A program made the position numbers and the translations under genes. From JARYGU01 sp033795365 (GTDB lineage: Bacteria > Pseudomonadota > Alphaproteobacteria > Rhizobiales > Rhizobiaceae), in contig JARYGU010000032.1 in assembly GCA_033795365.1 (NCBI GenBank), positions 1 to 45,939 on the forward strand: DNA of 45,939 nt, given 5' to 3'. Under the pieces are notes generated by a model that saw only the letters and a list, made by a program, of their open reading frames with translations, searched no databases and was not told where the DNA came from. Shown here in pieces: positions 15,410 to 23,123 of the stretch (position 1 is the stretch's first letter; each line of letters opens with the position of its first letter).

Positions 15410-16378
15410 TCAGACCAGGGCGAGGAGCCTGGAGCGTGTCTCTTCATCGACGAAAGCCGCGTGCAGGGCATTGCGGGTCATCTGGTCGAGCTCGTCGTCT
15501 GCGAACCCCATGACCGAGGAGGCGGCCTCATACTCTTTCTCAAGCGACGTGCCGAAGAAGGGCGGGTCGTCGGAATTGAGCGTCACCGCCACGCCGGCAT
15601 CGAAAAGCCGCCTCAGCGGATGCGACGCGAGATCCGCAAAGACGCCGAGCGCTATGTTCGATCCGGGGCAGACTTCGAGCACCGTTCCGTCGTCCGCGAT
15701 CCGCCTTACCAGCCCGGCGTCCTCGATCGCGCGAACGCCGTGGCCGATCCGCGAGGGCTTCACGAGATCGAGGGCCTCGCGCACGCTGGAGGCGCCGGCG
15801 AGCTCGCCGGCATGAATCGTGATCCCGAGGCCGGCGTCGCGCGCGATGTCGAACGCCCGCGTGAAGTCGGCGACGCGGCCCGAGCGCTCCTCTCCCGCCA
15901 TGTTGAACCCCGTGATCAGCGGATGCACCCTTCGAGCCGCGAAGCGCGCCGCCCATTCGACCCGTTCGGGGCCGCTATGGCGCAGGCCGACGATGATCAT
16001 GCGCGCCTCTATGCCGGTCGCGGCCTTGGCGGCGAAGATCCCCGAAGCGATACCGGAAACGTAAGCATGCGCGCCGATGCCCACGGCCTCGGCGTGATCT
16101 GGCGATACGAAGAGTTCGCTGTAGACCGCGCCCGAGGCGGCAAGCGTGCGCAGATAGGTTTCGCTGAGAAGCGCATAATCCTCCTCCGTGCGGAACAGGC
16201 CCGAGACCCTGTCGTAGGCGGCGAGGAAACTCGTGAAGTCGCTCCAGGCATAGACGCCGTCCTGGATGAAGCCGGTGGCATCCACGCCGTATTTCCGTGC
16301 CTGCGCGAGCGCGAGCGCTGGCGGAGCAGCACCTTCGAGATGGCAGTGCAGCTCGGCCTTTGCCAGATGCCGCGTCAC
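15410..16378 (-). CDS. add: Adenosine deaminase
   Basis: 322 residues, amidohydrolase TIM barrel. Zinc ligands appear in ELHCHLEGA at the N-terminus, the HAGE segment near residue 190, SRIGHGVRA near 210, and NSDDPPFFGTSL near 265, which carries the catalytic Asp pair. It converts adenosine and deoxyadenosine to inosine forms, the substrates of the trimeric phosphorylase at 11.1 kb. The start overlaps the end of deoB by 4 bp, showing tight coupling in a deoB-add(-upp) operon. Confidence 0.94.
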   Translation of the reverse strand: MTRHLAKAELHCHLEGAAPPALALAQARKYGVDATGFIQDGVYAWSDFTSFLAAYDRVSGLFRTEEDYALLSETYLRTLAASGAVYSELFVSPDHAEAVGIGAHAYVSGIASGIFAAKAATGIEARMIIVGLRHSGPERVEWAARFAARRVHPLITGFNMAGEERSGRVADFTRAFDIARDAGLGITIHAGELAGASSVREALDLVKPSRIGHGVRAIEDAGLVRRIADDGTVLEVCPGSNIALGVFADLASHPLRRLFDAGVAVTLNSDDPPFFGTSLEKEYEAASSVMGFADDELDQMTRNALHAAFVDEETRSRLLALV

Positions 16379-17604
16379 AGGAAGCTCTTCCCGTGAGCGC
16401 CGGGAGCGATGCCGAGATGCTTCGCCACCGTCTCGCCGATGTCGGCAAACGTGGTTCTCGTCTCGATCAGCCGGGAGCGGATGCCGGGCCCGAAGCTCAT
16501 GACCGGAACGCGTTCGCGCGTGTGGTCCGTTCCCCGCCAGGTCGGATCGCAGCCGTGGTCGGCCGTCAGGATCACCAGATCGCCGGGCTTGAGCTTGCGA
16601 TCCACCTCCGGAAGCCGGCGGTCGAATGCCTCGAGCGCCGCTGCATATCCCGCAACGTCGCGCCGGTGTCCGTAGAGCATGTCGAAGTCGACGAAATTGG
16701 TGAAGACGAGATCGCCGTCGGCGGCCTCGTCCATCACCTCCAGCGTCGCATCCATCAGCGCCATGTTGCCGTCCGCCTTCACCACTCTGCCGATCCCCTG
16801 ATGGGCGAAAATGTCGCCGATCTTGCCGACGGCGTGCACGGTGCGGCCCGTTTCGGTCAGCCGGTGGAGCAATGTCGGCTCCGGCGGCGGAACGGAATAG
16901 TCCCGCCTGTTTCCGGTGCGCTGGAAGGTTTCAGCCGTCTCGCCGACGAAGGGACGGGCGATGACGCGCCCGATGCGGCCCGCGGGCATTGCGTCGAGCA
17001 GCCTTCGCACCGACTGGCAAAGGTCGAGCAACCGCTCCAGCCCGAAATGGACTTCGTGCGCGGCGATCTGGAACACCGAATCGGTGGACGTGTAGCAGAT
17101 CGGCTTGCCGCTGCGGATATGCTCCTCGCCGCAGCGCCGGAGGATGTCGGTCCCGGAAGCATGACAGTTGCCGAGGATGCCCGGTACCTTGCCCGCTTCG
17201 CAGATCGCCTCCACCAGCTCGGGGGAGAACGCGTCGCCCTCGACGGGAAAATACCTCCAGTCGAACATGACCGGCGTTCCCGCGATCTCCCAGTGGCCGG
17301 AGGGAGTGTCCTTCCCGCGGGAAACCTCCGTCGCAGCACCATGAAGCCCGAAGACGCGCGCCGGCACGTCCATGCCGGCCGGAAAGCGGCCCGTGGCGGC
17401 GCGCGCCGCATGCAGGAGCCCGAGCGCGGACATGTTCGGCAGCCTTAGCGGCCCTTCCCTCAGCCCCGGGCGGTCGCCGGCGCCGGCAGCGCAGAACTCG
17501 GCGATATGACCCAGCGTGTCCGCGCCGAGATCGCCGAACGTCTCGGCATCCGGTCCGCCGCCAATGCCGAAGGAATCGAGAACGAAGAGGAAGGCGCGCG
17601 CCAT
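16375..17604 (-). CDS. deoB: Phosphopentomutase
   Basis: 409 residues, alkaline-phosphatase superfamily. The N-terminal metal site is FLFVLDSFGIGG followed by DTLGHI. FTNFVDFDMLYGHRRD and LTADHGCDPTWRGTDHTRE toward the C-terminus supply the second metal ligand set. It interconverts (deoxy)ribose 1-phosphate and 5-phosphate, the step between the phosphorylases and DeoC. It is the first gene of the minus-strand unit, with a TATAAT-like -10 about 50 bp upstream. Confidence 0.96.
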   Translation of the reverse strand: MARAFLFVLDSFGIGGGPDAETFGDLGADTLGHIAEFCAAGAGDRPGLREGPLRLPNMSALGLLHAARAATGRFPAGMDVPARVFGLHGAATEVSRGKDTPSGHWEIAGTPVMFDWRYFPVEGDAFSPELVEAICEAGKVPGILGNCHASGTDILRRCGEEHIRSGKPICYTSTDSVFQIAAHEVHFGLERLLDLCQSVRRLLDAMPAGRIGRVIARPFVGETAETFQRTGNRRDYSVPPPEPTLLHRLTETGRTVHAVGKIGDIFAHQGIGRVVKADGNMALMDATLEVMDEAADGDLVFTNFVDFDMLYGHRRDVAGYAAALEAFDRRLPEVDRKLKPGDLVILTADHGCDPTWRGTDHTRERVPVMSFGPGIRSRLIETRTTFADIGETVAKHLGIAPGAHGKSFL

Positions 17605-17650
17605 AGTTCACCCATTGCAAGCCGCATACAGAATCGGCCGTTCGTCCCGT

Positions 17651-17656
17651 ATTATA
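17651..17656 (-). promoter_or_regulatory. -10 element (TATAAT) upstream of deoB
   Basis: The minus strand reads TATAAT at 17656-17651, about 47 bp before the deoB start. The best -35 at 17-bp spacing, CTTCTG, is weak, suggesting an activated or regulated promoter. The remaining 17605-17750 gap to the next gene shows no strong inverted repeat. Confidence 0.4.
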
Positions 17657-17750
17657 AGGAGATGGCCGAACCGCAGAAGCCCGTGACATGACACGGGGCG
17701 AATCCCGTCTTCAAGCAAAAAAGCCGAAATCGCAGGCTCCGCCGGCGTCT

Positions 17751-18341
17751 TCAACCGCAATCGCTGCAGGTGATCGTGCCCTGCCGCTTCATGAAATAGC
17801 TCGTTCGGGTGAGATTGACCTCATTGGGCACGATGCCTCTCAGACCGGGCAGCATCAGCAGGATTTCATGCGGAACGATGAGTTCCGCGCGCACGACGAA
17901 GGTGTTGGTCAGGTCGACGTCGTCCGGCAGGGCGACCGCGCTGTTCTTGGGATAGGGCGTCGCTCCGTTCTGGTCGCGCGACCAGGCGACCTTCGCCTCG
18001 CCGGTCGGGGAGATCGCGATGCCGGTCATGCGAAGCGTGTATTCGCCCGCGGGAAAAGGTTCGAGGACATTCGTCGTCACGTCCTTCATGGAATCGAGCG
18101 TGACCGTGCTGAGCGTCTCGTTCTGCGTCAGCAGATCCGATACCGTGTTGGCGGCGCGATCGACCTTGCGGGCGACCGTCATTGCGACCGAAATTTCGAA
18201 GGAGCCGATGTAGAACATCAGCAGGACCGGCGCGACGATGGCGAATTCGACGGCGCCCACGCCTCGCCGGTCGTCGAGAAAACGGCGGAACCGGCGAATT
18301 ACGCCGCCTGCGATCGGTTTGCCACGGACGCCGGTCTTCAT
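17751..18341 (-). CDS. TadE/TadG-like pilus assembly pseudopilin (second of pair)
   Basis: 196 residues from the ATG at 18341, which overlaps the stop of the preceding gene by 4 bp; a longer open frame upstream is out of register with that gene and is not used. The prepilin-like site is RRGVGAVEFAIVAPVLL, with G27 before the presumed cleavage and Glu at mature position 5, then one transmembrane helix and a roughly 140-residue periplasmic domain. The tail ends TCSDCG, giving a CxxC pair. TadE/TadF-type pseudopilins are processed by the Tad prepilin peptidase and needed for Flp pilus assembly. Confidence 0.85.
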   Translation of the reverse strand: MKTGVRGKPIAGGVIRRFRRFLDDRRGVGAVEFAIVAPVLLMFYIGSFEISVAMTVARKVDRAANTVSDLLTQNETLSTVTLDSMKDVTTNVLEPFPAGEYTLRMTGIAISPTGEAKVAWSRDQNGATPYPKNSAVALPDDVDLTNTFVVRAELIVPHEILLMLPGLRGIVPNEVNLTRTSYFMKRQGTITCSDCG

Positions 18342-18943
18342 GGATAGTTCTCGCTCTGGACGATCTCGGTCGCCACCATCAGGTAAGGGGGACTGGAGCC
18401 GTCCGCCGGGCGCAGGCTCGTGATATAGGGGCGGATGAGATCGGTCATGATGTCCCAGCGGTAATAGGCGCGCACGACGTTGATCGTCTTCTTCCCGCCC
18501 GGCGCAAAGGCAAAGGCGGTGGTGTCCAGGTCGGAATCCTTGATCGGCAGGGCATCGGGAATGCCGGAGAAGCTCGAAAAGCTGCGCACGTCTATGAACA
18601 GCTTCTTCGGATTTCCGACCTCGTCTTCCGAGCACATCCGGAGAATGGAGACTTCCTCGCAGAAGGCCGCCCGATAGGCCTGCGCCGTCATGTCGGTTGC
18701 TGGCCTGTTCTGGTTGAAGGTGATCTCGCCGGTTCGGATCTTGCGCGCCATCGTGTCGTTGGCATTTGCGAGAAGCTGCTCGGCGGAGAAGGCGATGAAA
18801 GTCTCGATCGACGCGAAGACGATGACGAAGAAGGGGATCGACAGCAGCGCGAATTCGATCGCCGCCGCGCCGTCCCTGCGCAAGAAGAAGCGGCGCATCA
18901 GTCCGGCGCGATGGCGCCGTTGAGCCTTTCCGTCACCAAGCAT
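18338..18943 (-). CDS. TadE-like pilus assembly pseudopilin (first of pair)
   Basis: 201 residues; an ATG at residue 16 is a possible alternative start. A basic leader (LMRRFFLRRDG) precedes AAAIEFALLSIPFFVIVFASIETF, with G25 as the likely cleavage point and Glu at +5, exactly the TadE motif. About 150 residues of periplasmic domain follow, with Cys residues in AFCEEVSILRMCSED. It is probably processed by the prepilin peptidase at 20.1 kb and acts as a minor pilin/adaptor. Likely operon with the downstream pseudopilin and possibly the secretin-N protein 111 bp upstream. Confidence 0.86.
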   Translation of the reverse strand: MLGDGKAQRRHRAGLMRRFFLRRDGAAAIEFALLSIPFFVIVFASIETFIAFSAEQLLANANDTMARKIRTGEITFNQNRPATDMTAQAYRAAFCEEVSILRMCSEDEVGNPKKLFIDVRSFSSFSGIPDALPIKDSDLDTTAFAFAPGGKKTINVVRAYYRWDIMTDLIRPYITSLRPADGSSPPYLMVATEIVQSENYP

Positions 18944-19054
18944 CGTCCTGTTCCGTCCGTTACATCTCGTGGGCGCGAAGCTTAGGAAGAGACCCTTTAT
19001 TTTTCGTATTCGGCATCGCTCGCAATTGAGCGAGTTCCCGGTATCGGACGCATA

Positions 19055-19483
19055 TCAGTCGCCGGTCTTCTTCTGGCGCTCGGTATGCTGCTCGCAATTC
19101 GGCGTGCAGGAAAGGACGGAACGCTCCGTCTGCCGGAACACCCGCACCGTATTGCCCTCGTCGATCGAAACGAGGATACGCTCGTCGACGATCGCATTGC
19201 CGTCCTGGTCGAGGAGCACGAGATTGGTGGTGCCGAAGCTGCGGCCGGTCAGCACGATCGTCTTCGCGTCGGCGACCGTCGCGTCCGCCACCTCCGCATT
19301 GCCGATGATGACCTTGCTCACCGGACGATCGAGCTTGAGCACGCGCGCGTGATCCATATAGACGCGCATCATCGGCTCTTCCGCCGAGGCCGCCGAGACG
19401 GAAAGGAAGAGCATGGGGACCGCAGCCATGCCTGCGGCAAGGCGGAAGGCGCGGTTGCCCGCTGGTGTCCTGAAGCTCTTCAT
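19055..19483 (-). CDS. Stand-alone secretin N-domain protein (CpaC N-terminal-like), secreted
   Basis: 142 residues from the ATG at 19483. A signal peptide ending ASA|EE at residue 34 leads to a single pilus-assembly N domain. ARVLKLDRPVSKVIIGN, then TIVLTGRSFGTTNLVLLDQDG and ERILVSI, parallel the N-terminal domain of CpaC in this window (IVIDLPEDAHDILVADP, RIYLFGKEVGQTNIFVFGADG). There is no secretin barrel. The C-terminal tail LSCTPNCEQHTE carries a CxxxC pair. It is periplasmic. Divergent from the Flp pilin gene and upstream of the two pseudopilins, it is very likely an accessory part of the Tad machine. Its function is not established. Confidence 0.82.
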   Translation of the reverse strand: MKSFRTPAGNRAFRLAAGMAAVPMLFLSVSAASAEEPMMRVYMDHARVLKLDRPVSKVIIGNAEVADATVADAKTIVLTGRSFGTTNLVLLDQDGNAIVDERILVSIDEGNTVRVFRQTERSVLSCTPNCEQHTERQKKTGD

Positions 19484-19802
19484 GCGAACGGTTCCGATTT
19501 CCACTGCCGCGAGCATCGCCAATATTGGTAAACGAAGCGCTAATGGCCTTTGCGATCGAAACAGGCGGCGCGCGCCGGGGTGGTACCCCCACCTTGCCCA
19601 GCAACCCGGCGGACGGACGTGAAAGTGCGGCATCCCAGTCGGTTACGTTTTCTTCACCAAGAAATCCGGCCCGGCCGATTAACCTTCAGGTAACCGACTT
19701 CCTTAAGCCGGTGGCAATGCACAGCCTGTAGGTTGCAATCATCCGAACAACGGCAACAGTTGGCGGAACTGCTGAACCAACACGTGGAGCTAGGAGAATT
19801 CC
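19484..19802. promoter_or_regulatory. 319-bp divergent regulatory region between secretin-N gene and Flp pilin
   Basis: No gene is seen here. A perfect 10-bp inverted repeat, AGTCGGTTAC (19637-19646) and GTAACCGACT (19690-19699), lies 104-166 bp before the pilin start. TTAA-N7-GTAA at 19679-19693 resembles a CtrA box and overlaps the right arm, and GTAACC/TTAACC units recur in 11-bp phase. These suggest a strongly regulated pilin promoter. A GC-rich patch at 19577-19593 is a smaller hairpin without obvious role. Confidence 0.55.
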
Positions 19803-19991
19803 ATGACCAAGATTTTTGCTCGCCTGATGAAGGACGAGTCCGGCGCGACCGCAATCGAATACGGTCTGATTGCCGCCCTGATTTCCGTCGCGCTGATCGT
19901 CGGCGCCGGCGCACTCGGCACGTCGCTGAACAACACGTTCACCGCCCTGTCTACTACGCTTGACAACAATCAGCCTACGACGACGCCGTAA
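19803..19991 (+). CDS. Flp/Fap-type pilin
   Basis: 62 residues. A 14-residue basic leader ends DESG, then mature ATAIEYGLIAALISVALIV carries the Flp motif with Glu at +5 and Tyr at +6, leaving a 48-residue mature pilin rich in hydrophobic and Thr/Asn residues. A strong ribosome site (TAGGAG) precedes the ATG. It is the major subunit of the Tad pilus, processed by the prepilin peptidase at 20.1 kb and exported by CpaF/TadBC through CpaC. Its own terminator and 5' region allow much higher expression than the assembly genes. Corresponds to PilA of Caulobacter and CtpA of Agrobacterium. Confidence 0.95.
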   Translation: MTKIFARLMKDESGATAIEYGLIAALISVALIVGAGALGTSLNNTFTALSTTLDNNQPTTTP

Positions 19992-20017
19992 CTTTCGCTG
20001 AGTTGATAGATTTAGAG

Positions 20018-20050
20018 AACCGTCTTCCTTGGAAGGCGGTTTTCGCCTTT
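20018..20050 (+). terminator. Intrinsic terminator of the Flp pilin gene
   Basis: AACCGTCTTCC and GGAAGGCGGTT pair almost fully (one G-T pair) and run into TTTTCGCCTTTT. It lies 27 bp after the pilin stop and isolates the abundant pilin message from cpaA. Confidence 0.85.
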
Positions 20051-20125
20051 TAGGTCCGGCCACCGGACCTGCTTCGCACTTTCTTAATAGACGGACAGAT
20101 AGGCTCTCCTCCAAGGAATCCCGTC

Positions 20126-20638
20126 ATGATCGCAGCAGCCATCTTCGTCATCTTTCCGCTTTGCCTCGCTGTCGCGGCCTTCTCCGACATGTTCACCATG
20201 ACGATTCCCAACCGGGTTTCGGCCATTCTGCTCGCCGGCTTCGTTCTGATTGCCCCGCTGGCGGGCCTCGGCATCGCCGGAATCGGCCTGCATCTTGCCG
20301 CGGGGCTTCTGGTCTTCAGTTTCTGTTTCGCCCTCTTCGCGCTGAATGTCATGGGCGGCGGCGATGCGAAACTGCTGACGGCGAGCGCGGTCTGGTTCGG
20401 CTTCGACGGGACGCTCATCGCGTTCCTGCTCTATGTCTCGATCTTCGGCGGCATCCTCACGCTCCTGATCCTGCGGCTGCGCGCGCACACGAATTCCATC
20501 CTCGCCTCCGGACTGCCCTTCCCGGACCACCTGCTGACGGCGAAGAAAGTGCCGTACGGCATCGCGATCGGCGCGGCCGGTTTTGCCGCCTTCCCCTCCT
20601 CTCCCTTGATGCAGGCCGCGCTCGCCAGCTTCGGCTGA
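20126..20638 (+). CDS. cpaA: Prepilin peptidase (A24 family, CpaA/TadV)
   Basis: 170 residues, about six hydrophobic helices. The two catalytic aspartates of A24 peptidases are in FSDMFTMTIPN near residue 21 and in MGGGDAKLL near residue 75. It is the short CpaA/TadV form lacking the methylase domain of PilD. It removes the leader of the Flp pilin and the TadE-like pseudopilins at the inner membrane. AAGGAA precedes the ATG by 7 bases. Followed by a 177-bp gap before cpaB, so it may be a separate unit. Confidence 0.94.
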   Translation: MIAAAIFVIFPLCLAVAAFSDMFTMTIPNRVSAILLAGFVLIAPLAGLGIAGIGLHLAAGLLVFSFCFALFALNVMGGGDAKLLTASAVWFGFDGTLIAFLLYVSIFGGILTLLILRLRAHTNSILASGLPFPDHLLTAKKVPYGIAIGAAGFAAFPSSPLMQAALASFG

Positions 20639-20726
20639 CCGCGAAGTCGGCGCCATTTTTCAATTCCCCCTAAAATTGCATCGTAAACACGGCACGTCCC
20701 GTTAAGACGCTTCGCAAAAGCTTTCG

Positions 20727-20758
20727 TTAACCACGATTGTAAGGCGAGCATTAACCAT
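20727..20758 (+). promoter_or_regulatory. Two TTAACC boxes upstream of cpaB, candidate CtrA half-sites
   Basis: TTAACCAC (20727-20734) and TTAACCAT (20751-20758) lie on the same strand 24 bp apart, 58-89 bp before cpaB. TTAACCAT is the half-site form of the CtrA consensus. The region (20639-20815) is AT-rich compared with its surroundings and is the likely promoter of the cpaBCDEF-tadBC unit. Confidence 0.45.
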
Positions 20759-20815
20759 AATTACACGAATTACTGGTCAATGTGACGGAACAGAACTCCG
20801 CGGGGACCAGGGGAT

Positions 20816-21622
20816 ATGAAACCGGCGCGAATCATTATTTTGGCGGTAGCCGTCGTTTCGGCGGGCGTGGCAGGCTTCCTGGCCTTGCAGCTCGCGCGCG
20901 GCAACAGGATTTCCATGCCCGAGCCCGTCGTTACCCGCGAACCGAGCATCAACGTGCTCGTCGCCAGACAGAGCCTGCCGGTCGGCTCGCGCCTGAATTC
21001 CGACAGCATTGCCTGGACGGCATGGCCGAAGAGCGCCGTGGTCGAGGGTTTCATCACGCAGGACGGACGGCCGGATGCACTCGAAAAGCTGTCGGGCGCG
21101 ATCGCCCGCATGCCGATCTTCAACGGCGAGCCCATCCGCCAGGAGAAGATCGCCGATTCCAGCAGCCGCATCATGTCTTCGCTCCTGCCCTCGGGAAAGC
21201 GCGCGGTAGCCACGGAAATCTCCGTGGTGACCGGTGCCGGCGGCTTCATCCTGCCCAACGACCGGGTCGACGTGATCATGGTGCGCAAGGGCAGCAACGG
21301 GACGCTTCTTACCGAAAACATCCTGAACAATGTCCGGGTGCTGGCCATCGACCAGCAGATCCAGGAAAGGGAGGACGGCTCCAAATCGGTGGTCGGAACG
21401 ACCGCCACCCTAGAGCTTACCCCCGACCAGACGAAGGTGATCGCCGTCGCCCAGCAGATGGCCGACCGGCTGTCGCTCGCGCTCAGAAGCGTGGCCGACG
21501 CCCAGGAGCCGGATACCGCCTCGGCGGACTACCTGCTCAGCGGCGGGTCCGGAGCGCCGGTCATCCAGGTGATCAAGACCGGGAAGATCGTCGACAGCAA
21601 CAGCGCCACAACCGACCAATGA
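20816..21622 (+). CDS. cpaB: Flp pilus assembly protein CpaB/RcpC
   Basis: 268 residues. One N-terminal transmembrane helix (IIILAVAVVSAGVAGFLALQ), a SAF domain around residues 45-110 (INVLVARQSLPVGSRL, IARMPIFNGEPIR), then the RcpC/CpaB domain with ILPNDRVDVIMVRKGSNG, TENILNNVRVLAIDQQ and LELTPDQTKVIAVAQQ. It acts in the periplasm, anchored in the inner membrane, and is thought to support the secretin channel. GGGGA precedes the ATG. It starts the long assembly operon. Confidence 0.94.
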   Translation: MKPARIIILAVAVVSAGVAGFLALQLARGNRISMPEPVVTREPSINVLVARQSLPVGSRLNSDSIAWTAWPKSAVVEGFITQDGRPDALEKLSGAIARMPIFNGEPIRQEKIADSSSRIMSSLLPSGKRAVATEISVVTGAGGFILPNDRVDVIMVRKGSNGTLLTENILNNVRVLAIDQQIQEREDGSKSVVGTTATLELTPDQTKVIAVAQQMADRLSLALRSVADAQEPDTASADYLLSGGSGAPVIQVIKTGKIVDSNSATTDQ

Positions 21623-21635
21623 GCAGGAGCTGAAC

Positions 21636-23111
21636 GTGCGTGGACTTGGAAGGAAATTTCGGGCTTCTGTGGCTGGCGGAACGGCTTTCTGCCTGGCGAT
21701 GTCGGGTTTTCCCGCAGCCGTCGTGAACGGCATTCCCGCAGCGCTCGCCGCATCGGATGCGGTGATCCGCATCGCCGACAGCGGCCCGGGATCGAGGAAA
21801 TCCGTCAAGCTCGGCCTGAACAAGGCGATCGTCATCGATCTGCCGGAGGATGCCCACGACATCCTCGTGGCGGATCCCGTCAAGGCCGATGCGGTTACCC
21901 GCACCTCCCGGCGCATCTATCTCTTCGGCAAGGAAGTGGGCCAGACCAACATCTTCGTCTTCGGAGCGGACGGCGAGCAGATCGTCAGTATCGATCTTGC
22001 GGTGGAGCGCGATGTCTCCGGACTGGAAGCGCAGCTGCGGCGCTTCATTCCCGATTCCGACATCGACGTCGAGATCATCTCGGACAATATCGTGCTGACC
22101 GGCACGGTGCGCACGCCCCAGGACGCCACGCAGGCCATGCGGATCGCCGACATCTTCCTCACCGGCGGCGAGGCGACGACCCGCACCGTGGTCGCCCAGG
22201 GCAACAACGGCGATTCCTCGATCTACGGCGAAAACCGTCAGCGTTCGTCCGTCGTCAACATGCTGAAGATCGAGGGCGAGGACCAGGTGACGCTGAAGGT
22301 CACCGTCGCCGAAATCAGGCGCGAAGTGCTGAAGCAGCTCGGTTTCGACAACACCTTCACCAGGAACGCCAACGGATCCGGCTCCAGCCTCGACATTCTG
22401 GACATCACCGCCGGCGGCAGCGGGCTTTCGGGCACTGTCGCCGGGTCCATCGGAAAGCTCGGCATCGAAACGGCGCTCAGCGCGTTGGAGCAGGCCAACG
22501 CCATCCGCACGCTGGCGGAGCCGACCCTCACGGCGATTTCCGGCCAGTCGGCAACGTTCAATTCCGGCGGCGAGCGCCTCTACACCACCACCGGCGTTGA
22601 TGGCGTCACCACCGTGACGCCCTACGAATACGGCATTTCGCTTGCCTTCACTCCGACCGTGCTTTCCTCCGGCAGGATCAGCCTGCGCATCCAGACGCGC
22701 GTTTCCGAGCCGGTGGCAACGGCCGCGAGCGGCGTCGAATACCGCAAGCGCGATGCCGAAACGGTGCTCGAGCTCCCCTCCGGCGGCTCGATCGCGCTCG
22801 CAGGCCTCATCCGCGACGATATCCAGCAGGGCACGACCGGGACGCCGGTCGCCTCAAAGCTCCCCATTTTCGGAGCGCTTTTCCGCGAAAAGACGCTGGA
22901 ACGCACCGAAACGGAACTCGTCATCATCGCGACGCCCTATCTCGTCCGCCCCGTCAATCGGAACGCCCTTTCGCGGCCGGACGACAATTTCAATCCGGCG
23001 ACGGACGCCGCAAGCGTCTTCCTCGGGCATGTGAACCGGATCTACGGGCGCAAGGACGCGCCCCCGCCGGCCCGCCGCTACGAGGGTAATATCGGTTTCA
23101 TCTACAAGTGA
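21636..23111 (+). CDS. cpaC: Flp pilus secretin CpaC/RcpA
   Basis: 491 residues. Signal peptide to about residue 39, then the pilus-assembly N domain (50-125: VKLGLNKAIVIDLPED, YLFGKEVGQTNIFVFGADG), a BON-like segment (FIPDSDIDVEIISDNIVLTGTV), and the secretin domain (about 205-460: VTLKVTVAEIRREVLKQLG, LEQANAIRTLAEPTLTAISG, LELPSGGSIALAGLI, ELVIIATPYLV). It forms the outer-membrane ring through which the pilus leaves. Starts 13 bp after cpaB. Paralogous at its N-terminus to the stand-alone protein at 19.06-19.48 kb. Confidence 0.95.
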   Translation: MRGLGRKFRASVAGGTAFCLAMSGFPAAVVNGIPAALAASDAVIRIADSGPGSRKSVKLGLNKAIVIDLPEDAHDILVADPVKADAVTRTSRRIYLFGKEVGQTNIFVFGADGEQIVSIDLAVERDVSGLEAQLRRFIPDSDIDVEIISDNIVLTGTVRTPQDATQAMRIADIFLTGGEATTRTVVAQGNNGDSSIYGENRQRSSVVNMLKIEGEDQVTLKVTVAEIRREVLKQLGFDNTFTRNANGSGSSLDILDITAGGSGLSGTVAGSIGKLGIETALSALEQANAIRTLAEPTLTAISGQSATFNSGGERLYTTTGVDGVTTVTPYEYGISLAFTPTVLSSGRISLRIQTRVSEPVATAASGVEYRKRDAETVLELPSGGSIALAGLIRDDIQQGTTGTPVASKLPIFGALFREKTLERTETELVIIATPYLVRPVNRNALSRPDDNFNPATDAASVFLGHVNRIYGRKDAPPPARRYEGNIGFIYK

Positions 23112-23123
23112 GCGGGTAAGGAC

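Noticed and set aside
14732..16396. 554-codon open frame opposite upp and add
   Set aside because: Both minus-strand genes are intact and fully recognised; the plus-strand frame has no homology-like features.
18342..18635. N-terminal extension of the second pseudopilin
   Set aside because: It overlaps the first pseudopilin in another frame; the ATG at 18341 overlaps its stop by 4 bp and gives the expected short leader.
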